From positions 124,001 through 188,000 of the forward strand of contig NZ_JAJTBG010000001.1 in NCBI RefSeq assembly GCF_021287045.1: DNA of 64,000 bases, in the 5' to 3' direction. Positions 41,133 to 51,741 of the stretch are shown here, one piece after another (position 1 is the stretch's first letter; every line of letters begins with the position of its first letter). The stretch comes from Oryzomicrobium sp. Lineage in GTDB: Bacteria > Pseudomonadota > Gammaproteobacteria > Burkholderiales > Rhodocyclaceae. The position numbers and the translations under genes were made by a program. Under the pieces are notes generated by a model. It ran no database searches. It was not told the DNA's origin and saw nothing but the letters and a program-made list of their open reading frames with translations.

Positions 41133-42851
41133 ATGCACATCACCGGCGCGGAAATTGTAATCAGGTGCCTCCAGGAAGAAAAGGTCGAGCATGTGTTCGG
41201 CTACCCTGGCGGCGCGGTGCTCCACCTCTACGACGCACTCTTTCAGCAGGATCAGGTCAAGCACATCCTGGTGCGTCACGAACAGGCGGCGGTCCATGCC
41301 GCCGATGCCTATTCCCGCTGTTCCCAGAAGGTCGGCGTGGCCCTGGTGACCTCGGGCCCCGGCGCGACCAACGCGGTGACCGGCATCGCCACCGCCTACA
41401 TGGATTCGATTCCCCTGGTGATCATTTCCGGCCAGGTGCCTACCGCCGCCATCGGCCTGGACGCCTTCCAGGAAGTGGACACCGTCGGTATCACCCGGCC
41501 CTGCGTCAAGCACAACTTCCTGGTGAAGGACGTGCGCGACATCGCCGACACCATCAAGAAGGCCTTCTATCTGGCCCGCACCGGCCGACCCGGCCCGGTG
41601 CTGGTGGACATTCCCAAGGACATCTCCGCCCAGAGCGCCGACTTCGAATACCCGAAGACGGTGCAGATGCGCTCCTACAACCCCATCGTCAAGGGGCACC
41701 TGGGCCAGATTCGCAAGGCCGCCCAGCTGCTGCTCGAAGCCAAGCGGCCGATGATCTACGTGGGCGGCGGGGTGATCCTGTCCGACGCCGCGACCAAGCT
41801 CACTGCCCTGGCCAAGCGCCTCGGTTTCCCGGTGACCCAGACCCTGATGGGGCTGGGCTCCTTCCCGGCCTCCGACGCCCAGAACCTGGGCATGCTCGGC
41901 ATGCACGGCACCTACGAGGCCAACATGGCCATGCAGCACTGCGACGTGCTGCTCGCCGTGGGCGCCCGCTTCGACGACCGGGTGATCGGCAATCCGGGCC
42001 ATTTCTCCCAGGTGCCGCGCAAGATCGTGCACATCGACATCGACCCCTCGTCGATCTCCAAGCGGGTCAAGGTGGACGTGCCCATCGTCGGCAACGTGCC
42101 GGACGTGCTCGACGAACTGGTCAAGATCCTCGACGAGCAGGACAAGGCCGGGGCCAAGGCCGATCCCGCCGTGGCCGAGTGGTGGAAGACCATCGCCGAG
42201 TGGCGCGCCCGGGATTGCATGAGCTACAAGGCCAACGGCCCGGCGATCATGCCCCAGTCGGTGATCCAGGCCCTGCACCAGGTCACCGGCGGCGACGCTT
42301 TCGTCACCTCCGACGTGGGCCAGCACCAGATGTGGGCGGCCCAGTACTACAAGTTCGACAAGCCGCGGCGCTGGATCAACTCCGGCGGCCTGGGCACCAT
42401 GGGTGTGGGCCTGCCCTACGCCATGGGCGTTTCCTTCGCCCACCCGGGCGCCACGGTGGCCTGCGTCACCGGCGAAGCGTCGATTCAAATGAACATCCAG
42501 GAGCTGTCCACCTGCAAGCAGTTCCGCCTGCCGATCAAGGTGGTGAACCTCAACAACCGCTACCTGGGCATGGTTCGCCAGTGGCAGGAGATGTTCCACG
42601 GCAGCCGCTATTCCGAGTCCTACATGGATTCCCTGCCCGACTTCGTCAAGCTGGCCGAGGCCTACGGCCACGTCGGCCTGCGCGTCGAGCGGCCGGAAGA
42701 CCTGATGCCGGCCATGGAGCTGGCTTTCTCCGACAAGCACAAGAACGACTTCGTCTTCCTCGACGTGCTTACCGACCAGACCGCCAACGTGTTCCCCATG
42801 ATCGCCGCGGGCAAGGGCCTGTCGGAAATGATCCTGGCCGAGGACCTGTAA
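41133..42851 (+). CDS. ilvI: Acetolactate synthase, large (catalytic) subunit
   Basis: A 572-residue TPP- and FAD-dependent enzyme forming acetolactate or acetohydroxybutyrate, the first common step to Val, Leu and Ile. The TPP-activating Glu is in VRHEQAAVHAADAY near residue 50. FAD region landmarks follow, and the Mg/TPP motif begins at GEASIQMNIQELSTC (about 451) and ends NNRYLGMVRQWQ. The first acidic residue is Glu rather than Asp and the third position is Ala rather than Gly; Glu is common in related betaproteobacteria but Ala looks unusual. The frame is open to 40824, but ATG 41133 (MHITGAEIVIRCLQEE) is the family start. It is the first gene of ilvIHC. Confidence 0.95.
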   Translation: MHITGAEIVIRCLQEEKVEHVFGYPGGAVLHLYDALFQQDQVKHILVRHEQAAVHAADAYSRCSQKVGVALVTSGPGATNAVTGIATAYMDSIPLVIISGQVPTAAIGLDAFQEVDTVGITRPCVKHNFLVKDVRDIADTIKKAFYLARTGRPGPVLVDIPKDISAQSADFEYPKTVQMRSYNPIVKGHLGQIRKAAQLLLEAKRPMIYVGGGVILSDAATKLTALAKRLGFPVTQTLMGLGSFPASDAQNLGMLGMHGTYEANMAMQHCDVLLAVGARFDDRVIGNPGHFSQVPRKIVHIDIDPSSISKRVKVDVPIVGNVPDVLDELVKILDEQDKAGAKADPAVAEWWKTIAEWRARDCMSYKANGPAIMPQSVIQALHQVTGGDAFVTSDVGQHQMWAAQYYKFDKPRRWINSGGLGTMGVGLPYAMGVSFAHPGATVACVTGEASIQMNIQELSTCKQFRLPIKVVNLNNRYLGMVRQWQEMFHGSRYSESYMDSLPDFVKLAEAYGHVGLRVERPEDLMPAMELAFSDKHKNDFVFLDVLTDQTANVFPMIAAGKGLSEMILAEDL

Positions 42852-42861
42852 GGGGAACCCC

Positions 42862-43353
42862 ATGCGACACATCATTTCCATCCTGCTGGAAAACGAAGCC
42901 GGGGCCCTGTCCCGGGTGGCCGGGCTGTTCTCCGCCCGGGCCTACAACATCGAATCCCTGACGGTGGCGCCGACGGAAGATCCGTCCCTGTCGCGCATGA
43001 CCATCGTCACGTCCGGTTCGGACGACGTGCTCGAACAGATCACCAAGCAGCTCAACAAGCTGGTGGACGTGGTGAAAGTGGTGGATCTGTCCGAGGCCGC
43101 GCATATCGAGCGCGAGCTGATGCTCATCAAGGTCCGGGCCACCGGCAAGGACCGCGAGGAAATGAAGCGGATGGCGGACATTTTCCGCGGCCGTATCATC
43201 GACGTCACCGAATCCACCTACGTCATCGAACTGACGGGGGCGAGCTCCAAGCTCGACGCCTTCATCGAGGCCCTCGACCACGGCCTCATTCTCGAGACGG
43301 TACGCACCGGCGTCTGCGGCATCGGCCGCGGCGACCGGATTCTGAAGGTCTGA
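42862..43353 (+). CDS. ilvH: Acetolactate synthase, small (regulatory) subunit
   Basis: A 163-residue subunit that activates IlvI and confers valine feedback inhibition. The N-terminal ACT domain (about residues 2-76) has the typical HIISILLENEAGALSRVAGLFSARAYNIESL. The C-terminal domain carries ERELMLIKV and GRIIDVTESTYVIELTG. The ATG is 10 bases after the ilvI stop with AGGGGA as ribosome-binding site. The length is exactly that of E. coli IlvH. Confidence 0.96.
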   Translation: MRHIISILLENEAGALSRVAGLFSARAYNIESLTVAPTEDPSLSRMTIVTSGSDDVLEQITKQLNKLVDVVKVVDLSEAAHIERELMLIKVRATGKDREEMKRMADIFRGRIIDVTESTYVIELTGASSKLDAFIEALDHGLILETVRTGVCGIGRGDRILKV

Positions 43354-44445
<1,092 letters not shown>

Positions 44446-44542
44446 TCGATGGGCATCGCGCCGCCAGGGACATCCCCGGCGGCGCCCTTGCCTTGGGCGG
44501 CGTCGGCAGCGACCCGCCCAATTCGTTTTTGTGGATATTGCA

Positions 44543-45193
44543 ATGAACAACTACCCCCACCCCATCATCGCCCGCGAAGGCTGGCCCTTCCTTGCCGGCA
44601 TCGTCGTCATCTCCGCGGTGGCCACGGCCTACGCCGGGTTTGCCTGGGCGATCCCGCTGTGGATCCTGTCGCTCTTCGTCCTCCAGTTCTTCCGCGATCC
44701 CGCCCGCGTCATCGCCGGCGGCGACAACAGCAAGACCGTGGTGGCGCCGGCCGACGGCCGCATCGTGGCGGTGGAACGGGTCCAGGACCCCTACCTGAAC
44801 CGGGAGGCCCTCAAGGTTTCCGTGTTCATGAACGTCTTCAACGTCCATTCCAACCGCAGCCCGGTGGATGGCGACGTGCAGCGCAAGTGGTACAACCCGG
44901 GCGCCTTCGTCAATGCCGCGCTGGACAAGGCCTCGGTGGAAAACGAACGCTGTGCCCTGCACATCCGCACCAAGACCGGCCAGGACGTGACCTGCGTGCA
45001 GGTGGCCGGCCTGGTGGCCCGGCGCATCCTCAACTACGTGGACAGCGGCAAGGCCCTGGTCCGCGGGGAGCGCTACGGCTTCATCCGCTTCGGCTCCCGG
45101 GTGGACGTGTACCTGCCCCTGGATGCCCGGGTGAAGGCGGTCATCGGCGAAAAAGTGTATGCTTCCACCACCGTTCTTGCAGAGCTGGCCTGA
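44543..45193 (+). CDS. psd: Phosphatidylserine decarboxylase proenzyme (short form)
   Basis: A 216-residue inner-membrane enzyme forming phosphatidylethanolamine. It is the short type B family with two N-terminal membrane segments ([36 protein letters not shown]). [28 protein letters not shown] and the self-cleavage site FGS near residue 184 are present; cleavage at Gly-Ser yields the pyruvoyl Ser of the alpha chain. An in-frame GTG at 44531 would add four residues; ATG 44543 (MNNYPHP) is preferred. It lies between ilvC and pssA, giving the PS-to-PE steps in one place. Confidence 0.94.
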   Translation: MNNYPHPIIAREGWPFLAGIVVISAVATAYAGFAWAIPLWILSLFVLQFFRDPARVIAGGDNSKTVVAPADGRIVAVERVQDPYLNREALKVSVFMNVFNVHSNRSPVDGDVQRKWYNPGAFVNAALDKASVENERCALHIRTKTGQDVTCVQVAGLVARRILNYVDSGKALVRGERYGFIRFGSRVDVYLPLDARVKAVIGEKVYASTTVLAELA

Positions 45194-45223
45194 CCGTCCG
45201 GTCGCCGCCGCCGAATAAGATCC

Positions 45224-45967
45224 ATGCCTGAAATCAAACCGCGCAAGACGCTGTTCAACCCTGAACTGAAGCGCCGCGGCATTTACGTCCTTCCCAACCT
45301 CTTCACCACCGCCGCGCTGTTCGCCGGCTTCTACGCCATCGTCCAGGCCATGAACGGCCAGTTCGAGCAGGCCTCCATGGCCATCTTCATCGCCATGGTG
45401 CTCGACGGCCTGGATGGCCGGGTGGCACGCCTGACCCGTACCCAGAGCGCTTTCGGCGCCGAGTACGACTCCCTCTCGGACATGGTCTCGTTCGGCGTCG
45501 CCCCGGCCCTGGTGGCCTACGAGTGGGCGCTGCGGCCCCTGGGCAAATGGGGCTGGATCGCCGCCTTCGTCTACTGCGTCGGCGCCGCCCTGCGCCTGGC
45601 CCGCTTCAACACCACCCTGGAAGTGATCGACAAGCGCTACTTCCAGGGCCTGCCCTCGCCGGCGGCGGCGGCCCTGGTGGCGGGCTTCGTCTGGCTGATG
45701 ATCGACATCGGCGTGGACGCGGCCGACCTGCGCTGGGTGGCATTGGTGGTCACCGCCTTTGCCGGCCTGACGATGATTTCCAACTTCCGCTACTACAGCT
45801 TCAAGGACATCAACCTGCGCAAGAGCGTGCCGTTCATCGTCATCGCCGCCATCGCCCTGGGTTTCGTCCTGGTCTCCAGCTATCCGCCGGGGGTGCTGTT
45901 CGGCCTGTTCGTGGTCTACGCCCTGTCGGGTTACGTCCTGGCCGCCTGGCGCCTGCTGCGGCGCTGA
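45224..45967 (+). CDS. pssA: CDP-diacylglycerol--serine O-phosphatidyltransferase
   Basis: A 247-residue integral membrane enzyme making phosphatidylserine, the substrate of Psd. The CDP-alcohol phosphotransferase motif is complete near residue 62: DGLDGRVARLTRTQSAFGAEYDSLSD. About eight hydrophobic segments follow. The basic N-terminus MPEIKPRKTLFNPELKRRGIYVLPNLFTT is typical of the betaproteobacterial type II PssA. It starts 31 bases after psd and is co-transcribed with it. In many betaproteobacteria leuA follows directly; here it is 7.4 kb further on. Confidence 0.95.
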   Translation: MPEIKPRKTLFNPELKRRGIYVLPNLFTTAALFAGFYAIVQAMNGQFEQASMAIFIAMVLDGLDGRVARLTRTQSAFGAEYDSLSDMVSFGVAPALVAYEWALRPLGKWGWIAAFVYCVGAALRLARFNTTLEVIDKRYFQGLPSPAAAALVAGFVWLMIDIGVDAADLRWVALVVTAFAGLTMISNFRYYSFKDINLRKSVPFIVIAAIALGFVLVSSYPPGVLFGLFVVYALSGYVLAAWRLLRR

Positions 45968-46312
45968 TCCGCAACACCCTCGCGCCGGGGCCGGCTAACG
46001 GCCTGTCCCGGCGCGCATCCTGATCCCCACCCGGCCCCGGCCGGTTGCTGGCTGCCTTCCCGGCCCGTGTGCTGCGGCGGGCAAAGCGCCTCCGGGCGTG
46101 TATTCTGTAGTTACGGTGGTCATGCCGCCACCGCCTTTCCCGCCGCCGGCGCGGGCGGCCCGTCCGTCTGCCACCGGCCTGCCGGCGGGTTCCTTCGCGG
46201 GGCGAATCCCCGTACCTTCGCAGCACCCTGCTGCCCGCCGGCTTCCGCCTGAACACCGCCCCGCCCGGGGCCGGAAGCGTTCGCTTCCGCAACCGCTCAC
46301 GGAGGAGAATCC
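45968..46312. other. GC-rich intergenic region after pssA
   Basis: These 345 bases separate pssA from the antiporter gene. There is a likely promoter patch around TGTATTCTGTAGTTACGG (46098-46115) and several GC-rich inverted sequences such as CCGGAAGCG-TTCGCTTCCG (46273-46291), but no T-tract. I see no gene. An AGGAGA precedes the antiporter ATG. Confidence 0.45.
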
Positions 46313-47530
46313 ATGAACGGCGCGTTCCTGCCCCCACTGCTGGCCGATGCCTTGGCCTGGACCGAAGTGCCCGACCCGGTCATCCTGTTCGCCCTGACCC
46401 TGGTCTTCGCCGGCCTGGCCGGGGAATTCGTCTTCCGTTGGCTGCGCCTGCCGCGCATCACCGGCTATGCCCTGGTGGGCATCCTGATGGGCACCTCCGG
46501 ACTGGCCGAGGACAATCCCCTGGACAGCTCCGCCCAGCGCATCGTCACCGACATCGCCCTGGGCATCCTGCTCTTCGAACTGGGTAACCGGGTGCGCCTG
46601 GGCTGGCTGTGGGCCAACCCTTGGCTGCTCGCCACCAGCCTGGCCGAGGCCGGGCTGACCGCCCTGGCGGTGCAGGCCGGCCTGGTCTGGCTCGGGGTGC
46701 CGCCCCAGGCGGCGGTGGCCGCCGGGCTGATCGCCATGTCCACCTCGCCGGCGGTGGTGATGCAGGTCACCGCCGAGATCCGCTCCCAGGGCCAGGTGAC
46801 CGAGCGCCTCTACGTGCTGACGGCGCTGAACGCCATCTACGCGGTGCTGGCGATGCAATTCCTGTCCGGCTGGTGGGCCCTGGACACGCCCCAGGAAAGC
46901 ACGCGGGCCCTGCTCACCACTCTCTACCTGATTTCCGGCTCGGTGCTGATGGCCGCCTTGCTGGCCTGGGCCGTGCACCGCCTGACCCGGGCCCTGGACC
47001 TGAGCGAGGAGCCCGGTGCTGCCATCCTCTTCGGCCTCTTGCTGCTGGTCTTCGCCATGCTCCACCTGTTCGGCCTGCCGGCGGTGCTGGCGCCGCTGCT
47101 GGCCGGCATCCTGCTCAAGAACGCCGATCCCCGGCCGCGCCTGTGGCCCCGCCACTTCGGCACCGCCGGGGGCGTGCTGGTGCTGCTGCTGTTCGTCCTG
47201 GGGGGCGCCAGCCTGCGCTGGCAGGACTTTTTCGCCGGCGGCCTGACCGCTCTGGGGGTGGTCCTGGTGCGGCTGGCGGCCAAGCTGATCGGTGTGGCCC
47301 TGTTCGCCCGGCCGAGCGGCCTGGGGCTGCGCCAGTGCCTGGCCTTAGGAGTGGCGCTGAGTCCCTTCTCGGCGGTGGCCCTGGCCCTGGCCCTGGATTT
47401 TCGCGTCAGCCACCCCGACCTGGGGGCACACCTGGCGCCCATCCTGCTCACCGCCATGGCGGTGATGGAGCTGGTGGGCCCCATCGCCACCCAGTGGTCC
47501 CTGCGCCTGGCCGGCGAAGAGCGGCGCTAG
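46313..47530 (+). CDS. CPA2-type cation:proton antiporter (Kef-like) membrane protein
   Basis: A 405-residue inner-membrane protein with about 12 hydrophobic segments and the Na+/H+ exchanger fold of the CPA2 family: LAGEFVFRWLRLPRITGYALVGILMG at the N-terminus, ALGILLFELGNRVRL, and the helix ALGVALSPFSAVALALAL. The C-terminal nucleotide-binding (RCK) domain found in KefB/KefC is absent, so it is not a standard glutathione-gated Kef channel. It is followed in the same direction by a YbdK-type ligase (24 bases) and a class I amidotransferase-like gene, probably one operon. The ion specificity is unknown. Confidence 0.85.
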   Translation: MNGAFLPPLLADALAWTEVPDPVILFALTLVFAGLAGEFVFRWLRLPRITGYALVGILMGTSGLAEDNPLDSSAQRIVTDIALGILLFELGNRVRLGWLWANPWLLATSLAEAGLTALAVQAGLVWLGVPPQAAVAAGLIAMSTSPAVVMQVTAEIRSQGQVTERLYVLTALNAIYAVLAMQFLSGWWALDTPQESTRALLTTLYLISGSVLMAALLAWAVHRLTRALDLSEEPGAAILFGLLLLVFAMLHLFGLPAVLAPLLAGILLKNADPRPRLWPRHFGTAGGVLVLLLFVLGGASLRWQDFFAGGLTALGVVLVRLAAKLIGVALFARPSGLGLRQCLALGVALSPFSAVALALALDFRVSHPDLGAHLAPILLTAMAVMELVGPIATQWSLRLAGEERR

Positions 47531-47554
47531 GCCGCGGCCGCCAAGGAGAATCCC

Positions 47555-48691
47555 ATGACCGTCACTCCGGAAGCCGTGCCCGCCCTGGGCGACTTCGCCC
47601 AGTCCCGTCCCCTGACCTTGGGGGTGGAGCTGGAATTGCAGATTGTGAACACCCACGACTACGACCTGGCGCCCTGCGCCGGCGACCTGTTGCGGGTGCT
47701 CAAGCAGCAGGGGGTTGAGGGCGACATCAAGCCCGAGATCACCGCCAGCATGATCGAGATCGCCACCGGCATCTGCACCGGCCACGGCCAGGTCCTGGCC
47801 GAGTTGGGGGGGCTGCGCGACGCCCTCCAGGCGGCGGCGCGCAAGCTCAACGTGGGCCTGTGCGGCGGCGGCACCCATGCCTACCAGCACTGGAGCGAGC
47901 GGCGCATCTTCGACACGCCGCGTTTCCACCAGATTTCCGAGCTGTATGGCTACCTGGCCAAGCAGTTCACCGTCTTCGGCCAGCACGTCCATATCGGCTG
48001 TCCGGGGCCGGACGAAGCCCTGGTGTTGCTCCACGGACTGTCCCGCTACATTCCCCACTTCATCGCCCTGTCGGCCTCGTCCCCCTTCGTCCAGGGGCAC
48101 GACACGGGCTTCCAGTCGGCACGGCTCAACTCGGTGTTCGCCTTCCCCTTGAGCGGCCGGGCGCCCTTCGTGCTGACCTGGGAAGAGTTCTCGGCCTTCT
48201 TCGCCAAGATGGCCCGGACCAGGGTGGTGACGAGCATGAAGGATTTCTACTGGGACATCCGCCCCAAGCCCGAGTACGGCACCATCGAAGTCCGGGTGAT
48301 GGACACGCCCCTGTCCATCGAGCGGGCCGCCATGTTGGCCGCCTACATCCAGTGCGTGGCGCGTTACCTGATGATCGAAAAGCCCTTCCGCCCCGCCGAG
48401 GACGACTATTTGGTCTACACCTTCAACCGCTTCCAGGCCTGCCGCTTCGGCCTGGAAGGGACCTTCGTGGACCCCAAGAGCGGCGAGCACCGCACCCTGC
48501 GCGACGATATCCTGGCCACCCTGGCGGCCCTGGAAAACCACGCCATGGAGCTCAAGGCCGAACAGGCCTGCCGGGAGGTGCGGCAGATGGCCGAAACCGG
48601 CGAGAACGACGCCACCTGGCTGCGCCGGGTGTTCGATGGATGTGGCCAACAGCCCGAGATGGTGCGCCAGCAGTGCCTGCGCTGGGGTTGA
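47555..48691 (+). CDS. ybdK: YbdK-type carboxylate-amine ligase (glutamate-cysteine ligase family 2)
   Basis: A 378-residue enzyme of the GCS2 family, related to plant-type glutamate-cysteine ligase. Visible: the start [20 protein letters not shown] with metal-binding Glu residues, [63 protein letters not shown], and a Cys/Gln-rich end. E. coli YbdK has weak glutamate-cysteine ligase activity; the true substrate of most members is unknown. The ATG follows AAGGAGAA. The downstream amidotransferase-like gene begins 10 bases later, suggesting synthesis and hydrolysis of a gamma-glutamyl or related amide. Confidence 0.88.
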   Translation: MTVTPEAVPALGDFAQSRPLTLGVELELQIVNTHDYDLAPCAGDLLRVLKQQGVEGDIKPEITASMIEIATGICTGHGQVLAELGGLRDALQAAARKLNVGLCGGGTHAYQHWSERRIFDTPRFHQISELYGYLAKQFTVFGQHVHIGCPGPDEALVLLHGLSRYIPHFIALSASSPFVQGHDTGFQSARLNSVFAFPLSGRAPFVLTWEEFSAFFAKMARTRVVTSMKDFYWDIRPKPEYGTIEVRVMDTPLSIERAAMLAAYIQCVARYLMIEKPFRPAEDDYLVYTFNRFQACRFGLEGTFVDPKSGEHRTLRDDILATLAALENHAMELKAEQACREVRQMAETGENDATWLRRVFDGCGQQPEMVRQQCLRWG

Positions 48692-48700
48692 GGACACGCG

Positions 48701-49516
48701 GTGAGCCCCATCGCCCCTGACCGTCCGTTGCGCATCGGCCTGTCGGCGCGGCTGATGCACACGCCGCCGGCGGAGCTGGGTTTCCCCGGCAAGACCTTGC
48801 AGTACCTGGAGCAGTCCATCGCCCACTGGATCATGTCCCGGGGCGCCATCGCCCTGATGGTGCCGACCCTGGAATCCGGCGGCGGGCTGGAGCGCCGGGG
48901 CATCTCGGTGAAGGCCGTGGTGGCGGCCCTGGACGGGCTGGTGCTGCAAGGCGGCACCGACGTCAGCCCCCTGAGCTACGGCGAGGACCCGATCTCGCCC
49001 CTGTGGCCCGGCGACCGGGTGCGCGACCTGTACGAGATCGAGCTGCTCTGGGAATTCATCATCCAGGGCAAGCCGGTGCTGGGCATCTGCCGCGGCTGCC
49101 AGCTGATCAACGTGGCCATGGGCGGCACCCTCTACCAGGACATCGGCTTGCAGCATCCGGGCGCCCGCTCCCACGTGGATTCGGCCCTCTACGACCGGCT
49201 TGCCCACGACCTGGTCATCGAACCCGGCTCGCGCCTGGCCGGCCTCTACGGCGGCACGCTGGCCGGGCGGGTCAACAGCATCCACCACCAGGCGGTCCGC
49301 CGCTTGGGCAACGACCTGGTGGCGGAGGCCCGCTGCCCGGACGACGGCATCGTCGAGGCGATCCGCTGGAAAGGAGCGGGCTACGTGGCCGGCTTCCAGT
49401 GGCACCCGGAATTCCACATGGGCGCCCCGGACCTGCTCGACAGCGGGCCGATCCTGCTCGATTTTCTCGCCGCCGCGGGCATGCCCATGCCGGAGGATGA
49501 GGACGGAAAGGGCTGA
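48701..49516 (+). CDS. Class I glutamine amidotransferase-like gamma-glutamyl hydrolase (peptidase C26)
   Basis: A 271-residue protein of the PuuD-like family. Catalytic triad elements are the nucleophile Cys in GICRGCQLIN near residue 130 and His/Glu in FQWHPEFHM near 233. VLQGGTDVSPLSYGE and NSIHHQAVRRLG are family landmarks. Members hydrolyse gamma-glutamyl amides such as gamma-glutamyl-GABA. The start is a GTG at 48701, 10 bases after ybdK, without a strong ribosome-binding site, so translation may be coupled. Together with the YbdK ligase it suggests turnover of a gamma-glutamyl compound; this pairing is inference. Confidence 0.86.
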   Translation: MSPIAPDRPLRIGLSARLMHTPPAELGFPGKTLQYLEQSIAHWIMSRGAIALMVPTLESGGGLERRGISVKAVVAALDGLVLQGGTDVSPLSYGEDPISPLWPGDRVRDLYEIELLWEFIIQGKPVLGICRGCQLINVAMGGTLYQDIGLQHPGARSHVDSALYDRLAHDLVIEPGSRLAGLYGGTLAGRVNSIHHQAVRRLGNDLVAEARCPDDGIVEAIRWKGAGYVAGFQWHPEFHMGAPDLLDSGPILLDFLAAAGMPMPEDEDGKG

Positions 49517-49633
49517 GGAGGCGGTGCCCGCAGCGCCAGGCTGGACGCCGCTTTCCGTGGGGCTAAACCGGAAAGCCGCGCCGGATGCGGCGCTTCAGGC
49601 GGGATGCCTGGAGATGCCCTACTGGCGCGGGGT

Positions 49634-51022
49634 TCAGGCGGCCGCCTTGTCCCGGGCACTGCTTGCGGCGGGCGCCGCCGGCAGCAGCACGGTGAAGCGG
49701 GCGCCGCCCCCGGGGGCTTCGTCCAGAATCACGTCGCCGCCATGCTGGCGGGCGATTTCCCGGACGATGGCCAGGCCCAGGCCGCAACCGTCGCCCGGGC
49801 TGCCGGCGACCCGGTGGAAGCGGTTGAACACCGCCGCCCGGTCCGCCGGGGCCACGCCGGGGCCGTTGTCCTCGACCACCAGGCAGGCCAGGCCGTCCTG
49901 GGGGCCGCAACGCACCGTCACGTTGCCGCCGCCGGGGGTGTAGCGGATGGCGTTGTCCACCAGGTTGCCGAGTAGTTCCTGAATGAGCAGGGGCGAGCCG
50001 ACCACGGTCACCGGCTCCAGTTCGAAGCCCAGGTCGATGCCCTTCTTGAGGGCCGCCGGCAGCCAGATTTCGGCGCACCGGTGGGCGATGTCGGGCAGGG
50101 ACAGGGGCTCGCTGGTGGACAGACCGCCGGGCTCGGCCCGGGCCAGGGCGAGCAACTGGTGGGCCAGGTGCGACAGGCGGGCGGTGGCGGCGCGGATCTG
50201 GTCGAGCTGGTGCCGCCGGGTTTCCGGGTTGGTGTCGTCCAGGGCCACTTCCACCTGGGCCTGCAAGGCGGCGATGGGGGTGCGCAGCTGGTGGGCGGCG
50301 TCCGAGACGAAGCTGCGCTGGGACGCTAGCGACAGGTCGAGGCGGGCGAGCAGCTGGTTGATTTCGTTGATCACCGGCTGCAATTCCACCGGCACCCGGG
50401 TTTCCACCGGGCGCAGGTCGTGGTGGGAGCGCTGGGCCAGTTCCTCGCGCAGGGCGTCCAGGGGGCGCAGGCCGGCGCGGATGCCGTACCAGACGAAGGC
50501 CAGGGTCATCAGCATCAATGCCCCCACCGGCAGCAGCATGCCAAGCAGGATTTCCCGGGCCAGGCTGCCGCGCTTGGTTACCGTTTCGGCCACCAACACC
50601 AGCACCGGGATGCCGTCCTTGATCATGGACAGGGCGGCGATGCGCACCGGTTCGCCACTGTAGGTGCCGTCGTAGTAGAGGCGGTCGTCCTCGTCGATCG
50701 GCTCGTCGGGCCGGGGCAGGCCCCGGTGGCCGGAGATGAATTCGTCCCCCGGGCCCACCACCTCGTAGAAGACCCGGTCGTAGCGGTCGGTGAGAAGAAT
50801 CTGCTGGGCCTGGCGGGTCAGGGTGACGTAGGGCTGACCCTCGAAGACCCGGACCTGCTCGGACAAGGCCAGGGCCGTGTCGAGCAGGGCCCGGTCGTAG
50901 GCGTGGGAGGCGCTGGTGAAGGCGATGCCGTAGGCGGTGATGGCCGCTGCGCCGGAGAACAGCACGGTCGCCGGCAGCAGCCAGCGCAGCAGCAGCCCCC
51001 GCAGGCTGGCCGGGCGCTTCAT
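49634..51022 (-). CDS. Sensor histidine kinase, TctE-like
   Basis: A 462-residue inner-membrane kinase. Membrane helix at about 11-33; a periplasmic 2CSK_N-type sensor (SASHAYDRALLDTALALSEQ..., about 36-160); second helix at about 163-185; a HAMP-like linker; a HisKA domain with the phospho-accepting His in DAAHQLRTPIAAL near residue 244; and an HATPase domain with the N box ELLGNLVDNAIRYTP and G boxes DNGPG and GCGLGLAI. The 2CSK_N domain is typical of TctE kinases sensing tricarboxylates, but the ligand is unproven. The ATG overlaps the response-regulator stop by 4 bases. No target transporter is adjacent. Confidence 0.9.
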   Translation of the reverse strand: MKRPASLRGLLLRWLLPATVLFSGAAAITAYGIAFTSASHAYDRALLDTALALSEQVRVFEGQPYVTLTRQAQQILLTDRYDRVFYEVVGPGDEFISGHRGLPRPDEPIDEDDRLYYDGTYSGEPVRIAALSMIKDGIPVLVLVAETVTKRGSLAREILLGMLLPVGALMLMTLAFVWYGIRAGLRPLDALREELAQRSHHDLRPVETRVPVELQPVINEINQLLARLDLSLASQRSFVSDAAHQLRTPIAALQAQVEVALDDTNPETRRHQLDQIRAATARLSHLAHQLLALARAEPGGLSTSEPLSLPDIAHRCAEIWLPAALKKGIDLGFELEPVTVVGSPLLIQELLGNLVDNAIRYTPGGGNVTVRCGPQDGLACLVVEDNGPGVAPADRAAVFNRFHRVAGSPGDGCGLGLAIVREIARQHGGDVILDEAPGGGARFTVLLPAAPAASSARDKAAA

Positions 51023-51741
51023 GGCGCCAGATCGGCGTCCGGGGAGGCGCTGACGCCTTCGCCGTGGTCGGCGTCGGTCGGTTTTTCCAGGTAGTAACCC
51101 AGGCCGCGCACAGTGCGGATGGGGATGCCCTCCGGATCGAGCTTGGTGCGCAGACGGGAGATGAACTTTTCCACGGCGTTGGGGGTGATGTCCTCGTCCC
51201 AGCCGTAGAGGGACTGCATGATCTGTTCCTTGCTGACGATGCGCCCGGCCCGGCTGGCGAGGAATTCCAGGGCGGCCCATTCCCGGGCGGTCAGTTCCAG
51301 GGGGGTGTCGTCCACGAAGGCGCGGCGGCCCACGGTGTCGAGGCGCAGGCGGCCCAGGCGCAGTTCCGGCTCGGGCGCGGCGCGGCCGCGGCGGATCAGG
51401 GCGCGGATGCGGGCCACCAGTTCGCTCAGGGCCACCGGCTTGACCAGGTAGTCGTCGGCGCCCAGGTCGAGCATCTTGACCCGTTCTTCCAAGGCTTCCC
51501 GGGCCGACAGGATCAGCACCGGGGTGCGCTGCCGGCGTTCGCGCAGGCGCGCCAGCACGGTGGTGCCGTCCAGCCCGGGCAGGCCCAGGTCGAGGATGGC
51601 GAGTTCGTATTCCTGGTCGGTCAGCCAGCGGTCGGCGTCCCGGCCGTTCTTGACCCAGTCCACCACGAAACCGGCGGATTTGAGGGCCTGGGTGAGGCCG
51701 TCGGCCAACAGGCAGTCGTCTTCTACAAGCAGCAGGCGCAT
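51019..51741 (-). CDS. OmpR-family response regulator, TctD-like
   Basis: A 240-residue regulator. Receiver domain with acidic pair VEDD near residue 8, phosphorylation Asp in LAILDLGLPGLDG near 51, and Lys in YLVKPVALSEL near 101. The C-terminal winged helix (about 130-225) has LTAREWAALEFLASRAGRIVSKEQIMQSLYGWDEDITPNAVEKFISRLRTKL. The frame is open to 51813, but ATG 51741 (MRLLLVEDD) is the family start. It is translationally coupled to the kinase downstream and forms a TctD/TctE-like pair. The target promoter cannot be deduced from the window. Confidence 0.93.
   Translation of the reverse strand: MRLLLVEDDCLLADGLTQALKSAGFVVDWVKNGRDADRWLTDQEYELAILDLGLPGLDGTTVLARLRERRQRTPVLILSAREALEERVKMLDLGADDYLVKPVALSELVARIRALIRRGRAAPEPELRLGRLRLDTVGRRAFVDDTPLELTAREWAALEFLASRAGRIVSKEQIMQSLYGWDEDITPNAVEKFISRLRTKLDPEGIPIRTVRGLGYYLEKPTDADHGEGVSASPDADLAP

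Noticed and set aside
47345-49417. A 690-codon minus-strand frame across ybdK and its neighbours
   Set aside because: It spans three real genes on the opposite strand, and its composition is that of a shadow.
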